From: JANQPX01 sp039197065
GTDB taxonomy: Bacteria > Pseudomonadota > Alphaproteobacteria > Geminicoccales > Geminicoccaceae
DNA: 64,000 nucleotides
Assembly: GCA_039197065.1 (NCBI GenBank)
Contig: JBCCUL010000019.1
Location: 51,992-115,991, forward strand
Direction: 5' to 3'
Shown here piece after piece: positions 17,844 through 25,902 of this stretch. The notes below the pieces were generated by a model. It was not told the origin of the DNA and did not search any database. It saw only the letters and a program-made list of their open reading frames with translations. Position numbers and translations under genes: made by a program. Each line of letters starts with the position of its first letter. Positions within the stretch are counted from its first letter, which is position 1.

Positions 17844-18542
17844 TCAACCGGAGACGCCGTCACCCACCCAGGTGAGGTCCTTCCTCGCCTGATCCAGATG
17901 TTCCTTGACCACGACCATGGCGGTTTTCGCATCCCGTTTGCGAATGGCCTCGATGATCGCGCGGTGCTGGCGATTGTAGATCTCAATCGCCTTGCGGCTC
18001 AGCACCTTTCGCTTCATGGCCGACCACTGCTCATGGCAGCGCACATCGTTGATCTGGCCGTAGATCCAGACCATCAGCGGATTGCCGGTCGCTTCGGCAA
18101 GCGCCATGTGAAAGGCTTCGTCGGCATCCGAAAAGGCCAGGCGGTCGCCGGCGCTCGCCTCGAGCTCAATGAGCGTTTTGTCCAGCCGATCCAGATCCTT
18201 GGCGGAGGCATGGACGACGGCCATGCGTGCGAGATGCGGCTCGATCGCTTCGCGCACCTCCATGAGTTCCAGCGGGCTGGTGACATCGGCGATATCGCTG
18301 CTGAAGCGCGCCGTCGGCCGGTTGACGAAGGTGCCGCTGCCGACCTTCCTGATCACCATGCCTTCCAGCTCAAGCTGGCCCAGCGCCTCACGCACGGTGC
18401 TGCGCGACGCGCCGAAATGGGTCGCGAGGTCGCGCTCCGCCGGCAGACGCTGGCCATGGCCGTAGGTGCCGCCTTCGATGGCGTCTCTCAGTTCGCCGGC
18501 GATGATGGTGACGCCGCTGCCATGCGCCAGAGGCAGGGTCAT
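17844..18542 (-). CDS. GntR-family transcriptional regulator, FadR (FCD) subfamily
   Basis: 232 aa. The winged helix-turn-helix spans about residues 10-75, with L-P-A-E-R-D-L-A, the recognition helix S-R-S-T-V-R-E-A-L and the wing G-S-G-T-F-V-N-R-P. The C-terminal FCD domain contains the metal-site pattern (D-E-A-F-H-M-A-L, ...Q-H-R-A-I-I-E-A-I, then E-H-L), which binds carboxylate ligands in relatives. It is divergent from the FAD oxidoreductase gene, and an 11-bp inverted repeat lies between them, so it very probably controls the glnT/glx operon and perhaps itself in response to a pathway acid. Confidence 0.92.
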   Translation of the reverse strand: MTLPLAHGSGVTIIAGELRDAIEGGTYGHGQRLPAERDLATHFGASRSTVREALGQLELEGMVIRKVGSGTFVNRPTARFSSDIADVTSPLELMEVREAIEPHLARMAVVHASAKDLDRLDKTLIELEASAGDRLAFSDADEAFHMALAEATGNPLMVWIYGQINDVRCHEQWSAMKRKVLSRKAIEIYNRQHRAIIEAIRKRDAKTAMVVVKEHLDQARKDLTWVGDGVSG

Positions 18543-18593
18543 GGAGCTCTCCTAGCTATAACAACGGGATCATATCACGCCCCACACCAATGC

Positions 18594-18628
18594 AAACCAA
18601 TTTTCATAAGATGGACAAAAATTGGTTT
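18594..18628. promoter_or_regulatory. Candidate operator of the GntR regulator
   Basis: AAACCAATTTT (18594-18604) and AAAATTGGTTT (18618-18628) form a perfect 11-bp inverted repeat with a 13-base spacer in the 163-base gap between the divergent GntR and FAD-oxidoreductase genes. It lies 52 bases after the regulator's start and 77 bases before the oxidoreductase start. The TTGGT/ACCAA core resembles FadR-subfamily half-sites; the spacer is longer than the usual 0-8 bases. Confidence 0.6.
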
Positions 18629-18705
18629 TACATCGCCTCTAAATCTGTTTTCATTGTTCTAAATCTAAGGTCCCTTGCTGCGATGGGCTGGAGGAGATTT
18701 CCGAC

Positions 18706-20049
18706 ATGGCACTGCCTGAGTCTGCCCGTTACGTCATCATCGGCGCCGGTATTCACGGTCTCAGCACCGCCTATCACCTGGCGCAGCAGCTTCGAATCCA
18801 GGGCAAAGGCTCCGGTTCCGACGTTCTGGTCATCGACAAGACCGGCATCGCGGCAGGCGCCTCCGGCATCGCCTGCGGCGTCGTAAGGAACAATTACTAC
18901 CAGCCGGCGATGCGCGAGCTGATGGCCCATTCGGTCGACGTCTGGGAGCGTGATCCCGAAGCCTATAGCTACCATCCCGTCGGCTATATGCAGATCAGCC
19001 CGGAGAGCATGCGCGACCAGGTCGGCGAAATCTTCTCGCAGCAGCAGGCGATCGGTTACGAGAGCAGCTTCATCGAGGGCGAGGACGCCTCGAGCGCTTA
19101 TATGAAGGGCCTGTTTTCCGACTGGCAGGCGAAGGGGATCACCTCGGTCCTACATGAGAAGAAAGGCGGCTACGCCAACAATACCGCATCCATCTACGGC
19201 CTGGCGAAAAAGGCGGAGAGCGAGGGCGTCAGGATCATTTCAGGTCTCGCGGTCACCGGCTTCGAGCGGGCGAATGGCTCACCTGCCGTCAAAGCGGTGG
19301 TGACCGAGCGCGGCAGGATACAATGCGACGAAGTCGTCGTCGCGGTCGGCCCTTGGGTTAACGAGATCTGGTCGATGCTCGACCTTCCGAAGACGATCTC
19401 CATCAAGAGCACGACCGGCTCGGTCCATGATGACGTGCCGATGTGGGTCTACTGGTCCCTTCAGGAGGGAACGCTGGGCGTCGACCCGAACTTTCAGATG
19501 ACCGACGACGGCAAGATGCCGCCGGTCATCCATGTGGATAGCGACGAACCGCTCCACTCGGATGTGGACGGCTCGCTGATCACGGATCAGATGTGGGGCA
19601 TTTACTATAAGCCGGACTTCAATTTCGGCGGCGTCCAGGGCGGTGCGGTGCCCCACCTGGTGAAGACGCCCGCCGACGAGGTCGCGGTCGATCCCTATGG
19701 TCCGGACAGCCCGGAATTCGTGGTCGACGATCATTTCGCCCATATGTGGTGCTCGGCGCTGGCCCACTGCCAAAAGCGCTTCGAAGGGCAGATTCCGAAA
19801 TACAAGAAGGAACCTTCAGGCGGCATCGGCTGCTTCACCCCGGACAGCTTTCCGGTGTTCGATCGCTTCTGCCAGAACGTGTACGTCATCGCCGACAGCA
19901 ATCACGGCTACAAGATGATCGGCGTCGGCGAGCTGGTGGCGAACGAACTGATGGACAGCCCCTCAGCCCTGTTGAAGCCCTTCCGCTTCACCCGCTACGC
20001 CGAGGGCGAGCTGCATCCGGTGTCGAACAGTCCGTACCCATGGTCTTGA
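18706..20049 (+). CDS. FAD-dependent amine oxidoreductase, DAO / SoxB (MgdA)-like
   Basis: A 447-aa DAO-fold flavoprotein. The dinucleotide motif V-I-I-G-A-G-I-H-G-L-S-T lies at residues 9-20, followed by the FAD-adenosine acidic turn (V-L-V-I-D-K), G-A-S-G-I-A-C-G-V-V-R in the place where SoxB/DMGDH-type proteins hold flavin, and a C-terminal V-I-A-D-S-N-H-G-Y-K-M-I-G-V-G-E-L flavin-contact segment. Length fits a stand-alone beta subunit of sarcosine or N-methylglutamate dehydrogenase; there is no fused GcvT domain. It is the first gene of the operon regulated from the GntR intergenic region. Probable substrate: a secondary or N-methyl amine; not determinable here. Confidence 0.88.
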   Translation: MALPESARYVIIGAGIHGLSTAYHLAQQLRIQGKGSGSDVLVIDKTGIAAGASGIACGVVRNNYYQPAMRELMAHSVDVWERDPEAYSYHPVGYMQISPESMRDQVGEIFSQQQAIGYESSFIEGEDASSAYMKGLFSDWQAKGITSVLHEKKGGYANNTASIYGLAKKAESEGVRIISGLAVTGFERANGSPAVKAVVTERGRIQCDEVVVAVGPWVNEIWSMLDLPKTISIKSTTGSVHDDVPMWVYWSLQEGTLGVDPNFQMTDDGKMPPVIHVDSDEPLHSDVDGSLITDQMWGIYYKPDFNFGGVQGGAVPHLVKTPADEVAVDPYGPDSPEFVVDDHFAHMWCSALAHCQKRFEGQIPKYKKEPSGGIGCFTPDSFPVFDRFCQNVYVIADSNHGYKMIGVGELVANELMDSPSALLKPFRFTRYAEGELHPVSNSPYPWS

Positions 20050-20140
20050 GCGGCGACGCGCCGCCGCGTTGACTTTCGGGACAGGTATGCCGGCAGGCTG
20101 AACAACGTTCGAACGAGAAGAAACCTAGGGAGAAAGCCAA

Positions 20141-21616
20141 ATGGCCACGACCGACCTCGAAGCTCATGTCAATGCGAAAGGCCGGGATAAGCTGGTCAAG
20201 GATGTTCGAAAGAAGATCGACGAACTCGGCATCACCTACATCTATTATCAATTCATCTCGGTCACGGGCCGCATCGTCGGCAAGGGCATTCCGGCGGATC
20301 ATTGGGAACGGACGGCGGAGAAAGGCTTTCAGCTCGTCTACGGCGCCACCGCCAATCTCTTCATCGACCGCCACGGCGACTATCTCGGCTACGGCCCCGA
20401 GGCCTCGGAGCTGGTCGGCATCCCCGATCCGGAGACCTTCGTTCAGCTCCCCTGGGACAAGCGGGTCGCACGCGTCTTCTGCACCTGTTTTCGCAACCGC
20501 GAGGAGGATGAAAATCCGGGCGGCCACCTGACCTCTGACTGCCGCGGCAATCTTCGCATCCATCACGAAGAGTTCCAGAAAAAGCACAAGATGCATCTCA
20601 GAGCCGGCACCGAGCCGGAGATGATGTGGCTCACCAAGGACGAAGCCGGCAAGGTCACAGGCGGCTTCTCCAAGCCCTATTGCTACCACATCGATCAGTT
20701 CGAGAGCCTGCGCCCGGTCTTCATGAAGGTGATCGAATACAGCCGAGCGATGGGCATCGACATCATTCAGGGCGACCATGAGGACGCACCCGGCCAGCTC
20801 GAACTCAACTTCACCTTCGACGACGTGCTCCGAAACGCCGACCGGCTGGCGACCTATCGGCAGATCTGCGCCCAGGTCGCGCGTGAGCACGATCTGATCG
20901 CCTGCTTCATGTCGAAGCCTTACATGGGCGTTTCGGCATCCGGCTGTCACCACAATATCTCGCTCTGGTCCGGCGGCAGAAAGAAGGTCAACAAGCTTGG
21001 CAACAAAGTGCTTCCAGGCAGCGACGGTGCGTTCACCTATCTTGATGGCGGCACCAATCACTTCATGCCTGACAGCAAGAGACACCCGAAGAAGCCTGGT
21101 CCCGTCGGCCTGAACTGCATCGGCGGCGTGATCGAGCACCTCCCTGCCCTCACCGCGATCGGCTGCTCGACCGTCAACTCCTATCGCCGCCTCTGGGATC
21201 AGGGCTTCTGGGCGCCGGTCTATGCCGACTGGGGTTATCAGAACCGTACCTGCGGCCTTCGGGTCTCAGCACCCGGTCGCTTCGAATATCGCGCCGTCGA
21301 CAGCATGGTGAACCCCTACATCATGGGCTCCGCCATCCTGAAGTCCTTCGATGACGGCCTCGATCGCAAGCTCGATCCCGGCGAGCCGGAAAGCCGCAAC
21401 ATCTATGAGGCGATGAAGGAAGGCAAAGAGGTCGACAAGCTGCCGTTGACCCTCGGCGATGCCCTGAATCGTCTCGAGAACGACGAGGTCATCAAGTCGG
21501 CCATGCCTGACGAGATGTACAAGGTCTACCACGATTACAAGTCGGACGAGTGGGCCAAGTTCAACGCCACGGTCACCGACTGGGACGTCGAGATGTATCT
21601 CGACTGCTTGCCGTAA
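20141..21616 (+). CDS. glnT: Glutamine synthetase-like amide ligase (GlnT / GmaS type)
   Basis: 491 aa with the glutamine synthetase fold: an N-terminal beta-grasp region, then G-T-E-P-E-M-M-W, G-D-H-E-D-A-P-G-Q-L-E-L-N-F (metal-binding glutamates), S-G-C-H-H-N-I-S-L-W (ATP/metal histidine) and N-S-Y-R-R-L. Relatives encoded beside split glutamate synthases are GlnT (a rhizobial third glutamine synthetase) and GmaS (gamma-glutamylmethylamide synthetase). The family couples ATP hydrolysis to amide formation between glutamate and ammonia or an amine. The ATG is preceded by AGGGAG. It lies 91 bases after the FAD gene. The extra N-terminal length relative to GmaS (about 440-450 aa) leaves the substrate open. 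Confidence 0.85.
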   Translation: MATTDLEAHVNAKGRDKLVKDVRKKIDELGITYIYYQFISVTGRIVGKGIPADHWERTAEKGFQLVYGATANLFIDRHGDYLGYGPEASELVGIPDPETFVQLPWDKRVARVFCTCFRNREEDENPGGHLTSDCRGNLRIHHEEFQKKHKMHLRAGTEPEMMWLTKDEAGKVTGGFSKPYCYHIDQFESLRPVFMKVIEYSRAMGIDIIQGDHEDAPGQLELNFTFDDVLRNADRLATYRQICAQVAREHDLIACFMSKPYMGVSASGCHHNISLWSGGRKKVNKLGNKVLPGSDGAFTYLDGGTNHFMPDSKRHPKKPGPVGLNCIGGVIEHLPALTAIGCSTVNSYRRLWDQGFWAPVYADWGYQNRTCGLRVSAPGRFEYRAVDSMVNPYIMGSAILKSFDDGLDRKLDPGEPESRNIYEAMKEGKEVDKLPLTLGDALNRLENDEVIKSAMPDEMYKVYHDYKSDEWAKFNATVTDWDVEMYLDCLP

Positions 21617-21639
21617 CGGCATTCTGGTTTAGGGCGGCG

Positions 21640-21711
21640 CCGGCCCGCACCCCCTCCCGACCACCCACAGGGTACCCTCGCATTGGGTGGTCGGGAGGGG
21701 GTGCGGGCCGG
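21640..21711. repeat. Long palindrome (28-bp perfect arms), copy A
   Basis: Arms 21640-21667 and 21684-21711 are perfect reverse complements around a 16-base loop that itself contains the palindrome AGGGTACCCT. The element lies between glnT and glxB and is related to the element at 29967-30038. It could act as a terminator/attenuator or mRNA-stabilising hairpin inside the operon, but no T-run follows. Confidence 0.85.
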
Positions 21712-21740
21712 TACCGAGCGCGACGAGAGGAGCCATCTGA

Positions 21741-22685
21741 ATGTGTGGAATCGCCGGACTGATCCACCGCGGTAAAAACGGTGCGATCGGCAAAGAGATG
21801 ACCGCGATGCTGCAAAGCCTGAAACATCGTGGTCCCGACAGCACCGGATTTGCCCTCTACGGCAAGCCGGACAAGGATCCGAAGACTTATGTGATGCGCT
21901 TCAAGGTGGCCGAGCAGGAGGATATGAAGCACGGCTTCGACATCCACCATCAGGTCAAGGCGCGCAAGGCCGAGGTCGACAAACGGCTGAAGGAATTCGG
22001 CGCCAAGATCTTGAAGAAGGATAAGGCGACAGACTATGCCCACCGCTACTTCTTTAGCTATGACGGCGATCTCCGGCGGCTGATCGACTATATCGAGGAT
22101 GTCGACGGCGCCGAGACGCTTTCCGTCGGCCAGGCACTGGAGCTGATCAAAGACCTCGGCGACGCCTCCACAGTTGCCGGCGATTACAAGCTGAAGAAGA
22201 TGAAGGGGACGCACGGGATCGGCCATACGCGCATGGCGACTGAATCAGACGTCGACATCCGCTCCGCCCATCCCTACTGGGCCTATCCCTTCAGCGACGT
22301 CTCCGTCGTGCACAACGGACAGCTCACCAACTACTGGTCAGGCAGGCGCTCGCTGGAACGCCGCGGTCATCGCTTCATGTCCAACTGCGACAGCGAGTTG
22401 ATCGCCGTCTACCTCGCCGACGCCATGGACCGCGGCGAGGACCTGGAAGGGGCGATGCGGCGATCCGTCGACGAGCTGGACGGCGTCTTCACCTATCTGG
22501 TGGCAACCGAAGACAGCCTTGGCATGGCCAAGGACGTGATGGCGGCAAAACCCATGGTGCTCTACGAGAGCGATGACCTCATCGCGCTCGCCTCGGAGGA
22601 AGTCGCGATCCGCAGCGTCTTCCCCCACGAGATCAATACGCACGACCCTTACGAAGGGGAGGTCCGGGTATGGACGAACAAGTAA
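21741..22685 (+). CDS. glxB: Class II glutamine amidotransferase, split glutamate synthase subunit (GlxB / MgsA)
   Basis: 314 aa. The initiator methionine precedes the catalytic Cys2 (M-C-G-I-A-G-L-I-H-R-G), followed by K-H-R-G-P-D-S-T-G-F, I-G-H-T-R-M-A-T-E-S and V-V-H-N-G-Q-L-T-N-Y-W, the glutamine-binding and oxyanion elements of Ntn amidotransferases. It corresponds to the N-terminal domain of the large glutamate synthase subunit, here as a separate protein as in GlxB and in MgsA of N-methylglutamate synthase. It would release ammonia from glutamine, or pass an amine, to the GlxD active site. Its end overlaps glxC by 16 bases. Confidence 0.9.
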   Translation: MCGIAGLIHRGKNGAIGKEMTAMLQSLKHRGPDSTGFALYGKPDKDPKTYVMRFKVAEQEDMKHGFDIHHQVKARKAEVDKRLKEFGAKILKKDKATDYAHRYFFSYDGDLRRLIDYIEDVDGAETLSVGQALELIKDLGDASTVAGDYKLKKMKGTHGIGHTRMATESDVDIRSAHPYWAYPFSDVSVVHNGQLTNYWSGRRSLERRGHRFMSNCDSELIAVYLADAMDRGEDLEGAMRRSVDELDGVFTYLVATEDSLGMAKDVMAAKPMVLYESDDLIALASEEVAIRSVFPHEINTHDPYEGEVRVWTNK

Positions 22686-23530
22686 AGCCGGAGGCCGGCT
22701 CCCCCGATGCCTCCTTCGAAATGGGGATGCATACCGAGCAGCTTGGCGGGCGCTCGCAGCAAGTGTTCTTCTCGCCCGAGGATGGCGAGAACTTTCTCTA
22801 CCCCGACGGTCCGGATCTCGACTTCAACAAGCGCACCGAGTTCGACGCCGCCGACTTGGACGCCAAGTCCGTTAACAAGACGATCCGTGAATTGGCCCAA
22901 CAAGGCTTCGGCACCATCGTGATCAAGAACCCGGGCGCCAAACACTCGCTCGGCGTCGGCATCCTGCATCGGTTGCGGCTGCACTTCGAGGGCTCGCTCG
23001 GCTATTTCGGCTGCGGGCTGATCGACGGGCCGAACATCCGCATCAAGGGCCGGGTCGGCTGGTCCTGCGCCGAAAACATGATGGCCGGCGTCGTGGTCAT
23101 CGAAAAAAACGCGGGCTCCACCTTCGGTGCCGCCATCCGCGGCGGCGATCTGGTGTGCATGGGCGATGTCGGCTCGCGCACCGGGATCGACCAGAAGGGC
23201 GGCACCATCATCGTCGGCGGACGCACCGGCGCGTTCTCCGGCTTCATGATGCAGCGCGGCCGCATGGTGATCTGCGGCGATGCCGGCGCCAATCTCGGCG
23301 ACAGCATGTATGACGGCACGATCTTCGTCGGCGGCGAGATCGACAGTCTTGGCGTGGACGCGGTCGAGGCCGAACTCACGGATCTGGACAAGGCCTGGCT
23401 TGCGAGAAAGCTGAAGCCCTATGCGCTTAAGCCCAAAGGCGACATCGCCAAGATGAAGAAGATCGTCGCGGGCAAGCAGCTCTGGAACTACGACAATCTC
23501 GAGCCCGCTGAAAAGAAGCTGGTGCTCTAA
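22670..23530 (+). CDS. glxC: GXGXG-domain glutamate synthase subunit (GlxC / MgsB)
   Basis: 286 aa. The GXGXG beta-helix motif of the glutamate synthase C-terminal domain is visible as repeated G-x-x-x-G-G-D, V-G-x-R-T-G, I-V-G-G-R-T-G-A-F and C-G-D-A-G-A-N-L-G-D-S-M-Y-D-G segments between about residues 85 and 230. This domain is structural in GltB and connects the amidotransferase and FMN domains. The ATG at 22670 follows GGGGAGG and overlaps the glxB stop, so the two are coupled. The first 60 residues are acidic and not obviously conserved. Confidence 0.9.
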   Translation: MDEQVKPEAGSPDASFEMGMHTEQLGGRSQQVFFSPEDGENFLYPDGPDLDFNKRTEFDAADLDAKSVNKTIRELAQQGFGTIVIKNPGAKHSLGVGILHRLRLHFEGSLGYFGCGLIDGPNIRIKGRVGWSCAENMMAGVVVIEKNAGSTFGAAIRGGDLVCMGDVGSRTGIDQKGGTIIVGGRTGAFSGFMMQRGRMVICGDAGANLGDSMYDGTIFVGGEIDSLGVDAVEAELTDLDKAWLARKLKPYALKPKGDIAKMKKIVAGKQLWNYDNLEPAEKKLVL

Positions 23531-23544
23531 GGGAGGCGCAAGTC

Positions 23545-24933
23545 ATGGCGACACGCAGAATCCACGAGGCGCCGCCTGCTATCGAAGCGCCAGCGAAGAA
23601 AGCGAAACGCGACACCAACCGGCTCGGCAGCAGCTTCATGTTCCCGCCGGAGGTCATCGACGACATCCACATCAAATCCGAGCTCGGCCGCTATCGCATG
23701 CGCGGCTTCTCGCTGTTCAAGAAGATCCCGAGCTGGGATGACCTGACCTTCCTGCCGGGCACGCTGACCCGATTCGTCATCGAGGGTTATCGCGAAAAAT
23801 GCCTGACAAAGACGGTCCTAGGGCCGCGCGCAAAGCGTCCTTTGGAGCTGGACATTCCGGTCTACATCACCGGCATGAGCTTCGGTGCCTTGTCCTTCGA
23901 GGCCAAAATCGCACTAGCGCGCGGCGCCACCATGGCGGGCACGGCCACCTGCTCCGGTGAAGGCGGCATGATCCCGGATGAGCGCCGCTATTCGACCAAG
24001 TGGTTCTACCAGTGCATCCAAAGCCGCTACGGCTTCAACCCGCATCATCTGCGTCTCGCGGATGCCTGCGAGTTCTTTATCGGTCAGGGTTGCAAGGTCG
24101 GCCTCGGCGGCCATCTCATGGGCCAGAAAGTGACCGACCAGGTCGCGGAGATGCGCTCCCTTCCGGCCGGTATCGATCAGCGCTCCCCTGCCCGCCACCC
24201 GGACTGGCTCGGGCCAGACGATCTGGCTCTCAAAATTGAAGAGATCAGAGAAGCCACGAACTGGGAAATCCCGATCCAGCTCAAGCTGGGTGCTGCCCGC
24301 GTCTATGATGATGTGCGCATGGCCGCCAAGACCGATCCGGACATGATCTATATCGACGGCATGGAAGGCGGCACGGGTGCCGGCCCGCATTTGGCGACCG
24401 AAGAGACCGGGGTGCCCGGCATCGCCGCGATCCGCCAGGCGCGAAAGGCGCTCGACGATGTCGGCAAGACCGGTGAGATTTCCTTGATCTACGCCGGCGG
24501 TATTCGAAACGGCGGCGATGTCGCCAAGGCCCTTGCTCTCGGCGCCGATGCTGTCGCGATCGGCCATTCCTCACTCATGGCGCTCAACTGCAACAAGGAC
24601 ATCCCCGAGGCCAACTTCGAGGAGGAAATGGGCGTCGAAGCCGGCTATTGCTACCACTGCCACACCGGCCGCTGCCCGGTCGGTGTCGCGACGCAAGACC
24701 CGGTGCTAAGAGCACGTCTTGATCCCGATGCCGCGGCAGAGCGCGTGTACAACTTCCTCCACTGCCTCGCCATCGAATGCCAGATGATGGCGCGAGCCTG
24801 CGGCAAGACCAACGTCCACTCGCTGGAACCGGAAGACCTGGCGGCCCTGACCATGGAGGCTTCGGCGTTGGCCATGGTCCCGCTCGCCGGATCCCAGCAC
24901 ACCGTCGGCCAGCCTGACATGAACCGCTACTAG
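23545..24933 (+). CDS. glxD: FMN-binding glutamate synthase-like subunit (GlxD / MgsC)
   Basis: 462 aa with the glutamate synthase central FMN domain: I-T-G-M-S-F-G-A-L-S, G-E-G-G-M, Q-L-K-L-G-A, the loop D-G-M-E-G-G-T-G-A-G-P and the phosphate-binding G-G-I-R-N-G-G-D-V-A-K-A-L-A-L-G-A-D. The 3Fe-4S cluster cysteines appear in C-Y-H-C-H-T-G-R-C-P-V-G. It would transfer the amide nitrogen (or an amine) to 2-oxoglutarate with GlxB and GlxC. In the N-methylglutamate pathway the equivalent trio makes N-methylglutamate. It starts 14 bases after glxC, preceded by GGGAGG. Confidence 0.92.
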   Translation: MATRRIHEAPPAIEAPAKKAKRDTNRLGSSFMFPPEVIDDIHIKSELGRYRMRGFSLFKKIPSWDDLTFLPGTLTRFVIEGYREKCLTKTVLGPRAKRPLELDIPVYITGMSFGALSFEAKIALARGATMAGTATCSGEGGMIPDERRYSTKWFYQCIQSRYGFNPHHLRLADACEFFIGQGCKVGLGGHLMGQKVTDQVAEMRSLPAGIDQRSPARHPDWLGPDDLALKIEEIREATNWEIPIQLKLGAARVYDDVRMAAKTDPDMIYIDGMEGGTGAGPHLATEETGVPGIAAIRQARKALDDVGKTGEISLIYAGGIRNGGDVAKALALGADAVAIGHSSLMALNCNKDIPEANFEEEMGVEAGYCYHCHTGRCPVGVATQDPVLRARLDPDAAAERVYNFLHCLAIECQMMARACGKTNVHSLEPEDLAALTMEASALAMVPLAGSQHTVGQPDMNRY

Positions 24934-24971
24934 GTCGCGTGGCGACAGCATCGACTTGACGGAGACTGACC

Positions 24972-25481
24972 ATGGCTAAGGCAACGACACGCCGTACCGC
25001 CGCGAAGAAGCCGGCAGCAAAAAGGACGACGACGCGAAAGACGACGGTGGCGAAGAAGCCTGCGCGAGCGGCAACCGCACGTAAAACCAAGGCAGCGCCG
25101 ATCGCCGATGTCGACAAGTTCCTGACGGGCGATGGACTCGACAGCGCGCGGGAAAAAGACATCGGCCAGCACATCGGCTATCGCTACGACGTGAACCTCC
25201 TGCCGGACTATGAGCGCCTCACGCCCTTCCTCAAGAAATATATCGAGATGATGGGCTGGGACGATCTGAACTGGCTGGAAGACGTCCACATGGGCTACGA
25301 GGAAGGCCGCCCCGCCGTGTTCGACCGCAACATCAACGGCTGGGTGACCGTGCCCGAGAACATCAAGCTCCCGGACAACCAGCAGGACCGGGACATGATC
25401 GCCCGCGAGCTCCTCATCAAGTTCCAGATGTCCCCCAAACACCCTCTCTTCGAGCTGAAGAAAGCCTACGCCAAATTCTAG
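24972..25481 (+). CDS. Unknown protein with histone-H1-like basic N-terminal tail
   Basis: 169 aa. Residues 1-43 consist almost entirely of Lys, Ala, Thr and Arg (K-K-P-A-A-K-R-T-T pattern), as in bacterial histone-H1-like proteins. Residues 44-169 form a folded, acidic, aromatic-rich domain (I-G-Y-R-Y-D-V-N-L-L-P-D-Y, W-D-D-L-N-W-L-E-D-V-H-M-G-Y-E-E-G-R-P-A-V-F-D-R) that I do not recognise. It starts 38 bases after glxD on the same strand, so it probably belongs to the operon. The basic tail may bind nucleic acid or an acidic partner subunit. Its function in the cluster is unknown. Confidence 0.75.
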   Translation: MAKATTRRTAAKKPAAKRTTTRKTTVAKKPARAATARKTKAAPIADVDKFLTGDGLDSAREKDIGQHIGYRYDVNLLPDYERLTPFLKKYIEMMGWDDLNWLEDVHMGYEEGRPAVFDRNINGWVTVPENIKLPDNQQDRDMIARELLIKFQMSPKHPLFELKKAYAKF

Positions 25482-25902
25482 CGGCGACGCGCCGCGGCGT
25501 GGACTTGCCTGAGCTTGATGCGGGCGACGATGTCCTCCGGTTAATCGGGAGAGCCTTGTGGTGAAGTGGCTTTTGACGGGAAGGGATGTGTCGATCAGCA
25601 CCCGGCAAAGGTGCTTGAGGCGAGCTTCGAACGCGCTGTGGCCGCACGTTTCTCTAACCTTAACCGCGCATTAACCGAACCATGCTACGTCCGTTCGTGG
25701 TCCATGCGATCCTGGGAGTCCGAGCCTCGCCCACCTTTCTCGGCCGGCGCACGGATTCCCAGGATCGCATGGACCAGATCGGTCTAGCTAGCGGATCAGG
25801 GTTAAGATACCGTTAACGCCAGATGCTGGCTCGGGCGTTGTCGAAGGTCAGTCAGACGAAGAGCGAAGGCCGATAAGGTCCGTGGCCATGAGGGAGGACA
25901 AG
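25482..25902. other. Gene-free region within the cluster, carries 79-bp palindrome
   Basis: About 420 bases between the basic-tail protein and the DUF1989-GcvT gene. It contains the palindromic element at 25698-25776 flanked by TTAAC-rich sequence on both sides. No gene was recognised. It may separate two transcription units. Confidence 0.6.
25698..25776. repeat. 79-bp palindromic element, copy 1
   Basis: Left arm TGGTCCATGCGATCCTGGGA plus GTCCG (25698-25722) pairs with the right arm at 25752-25776 with a single G-T pair; the central 29 bases are variable. Copies of exactly the same 79-bp length occur at 34335-34413 and 60320-60398. Confidence 0.85.
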
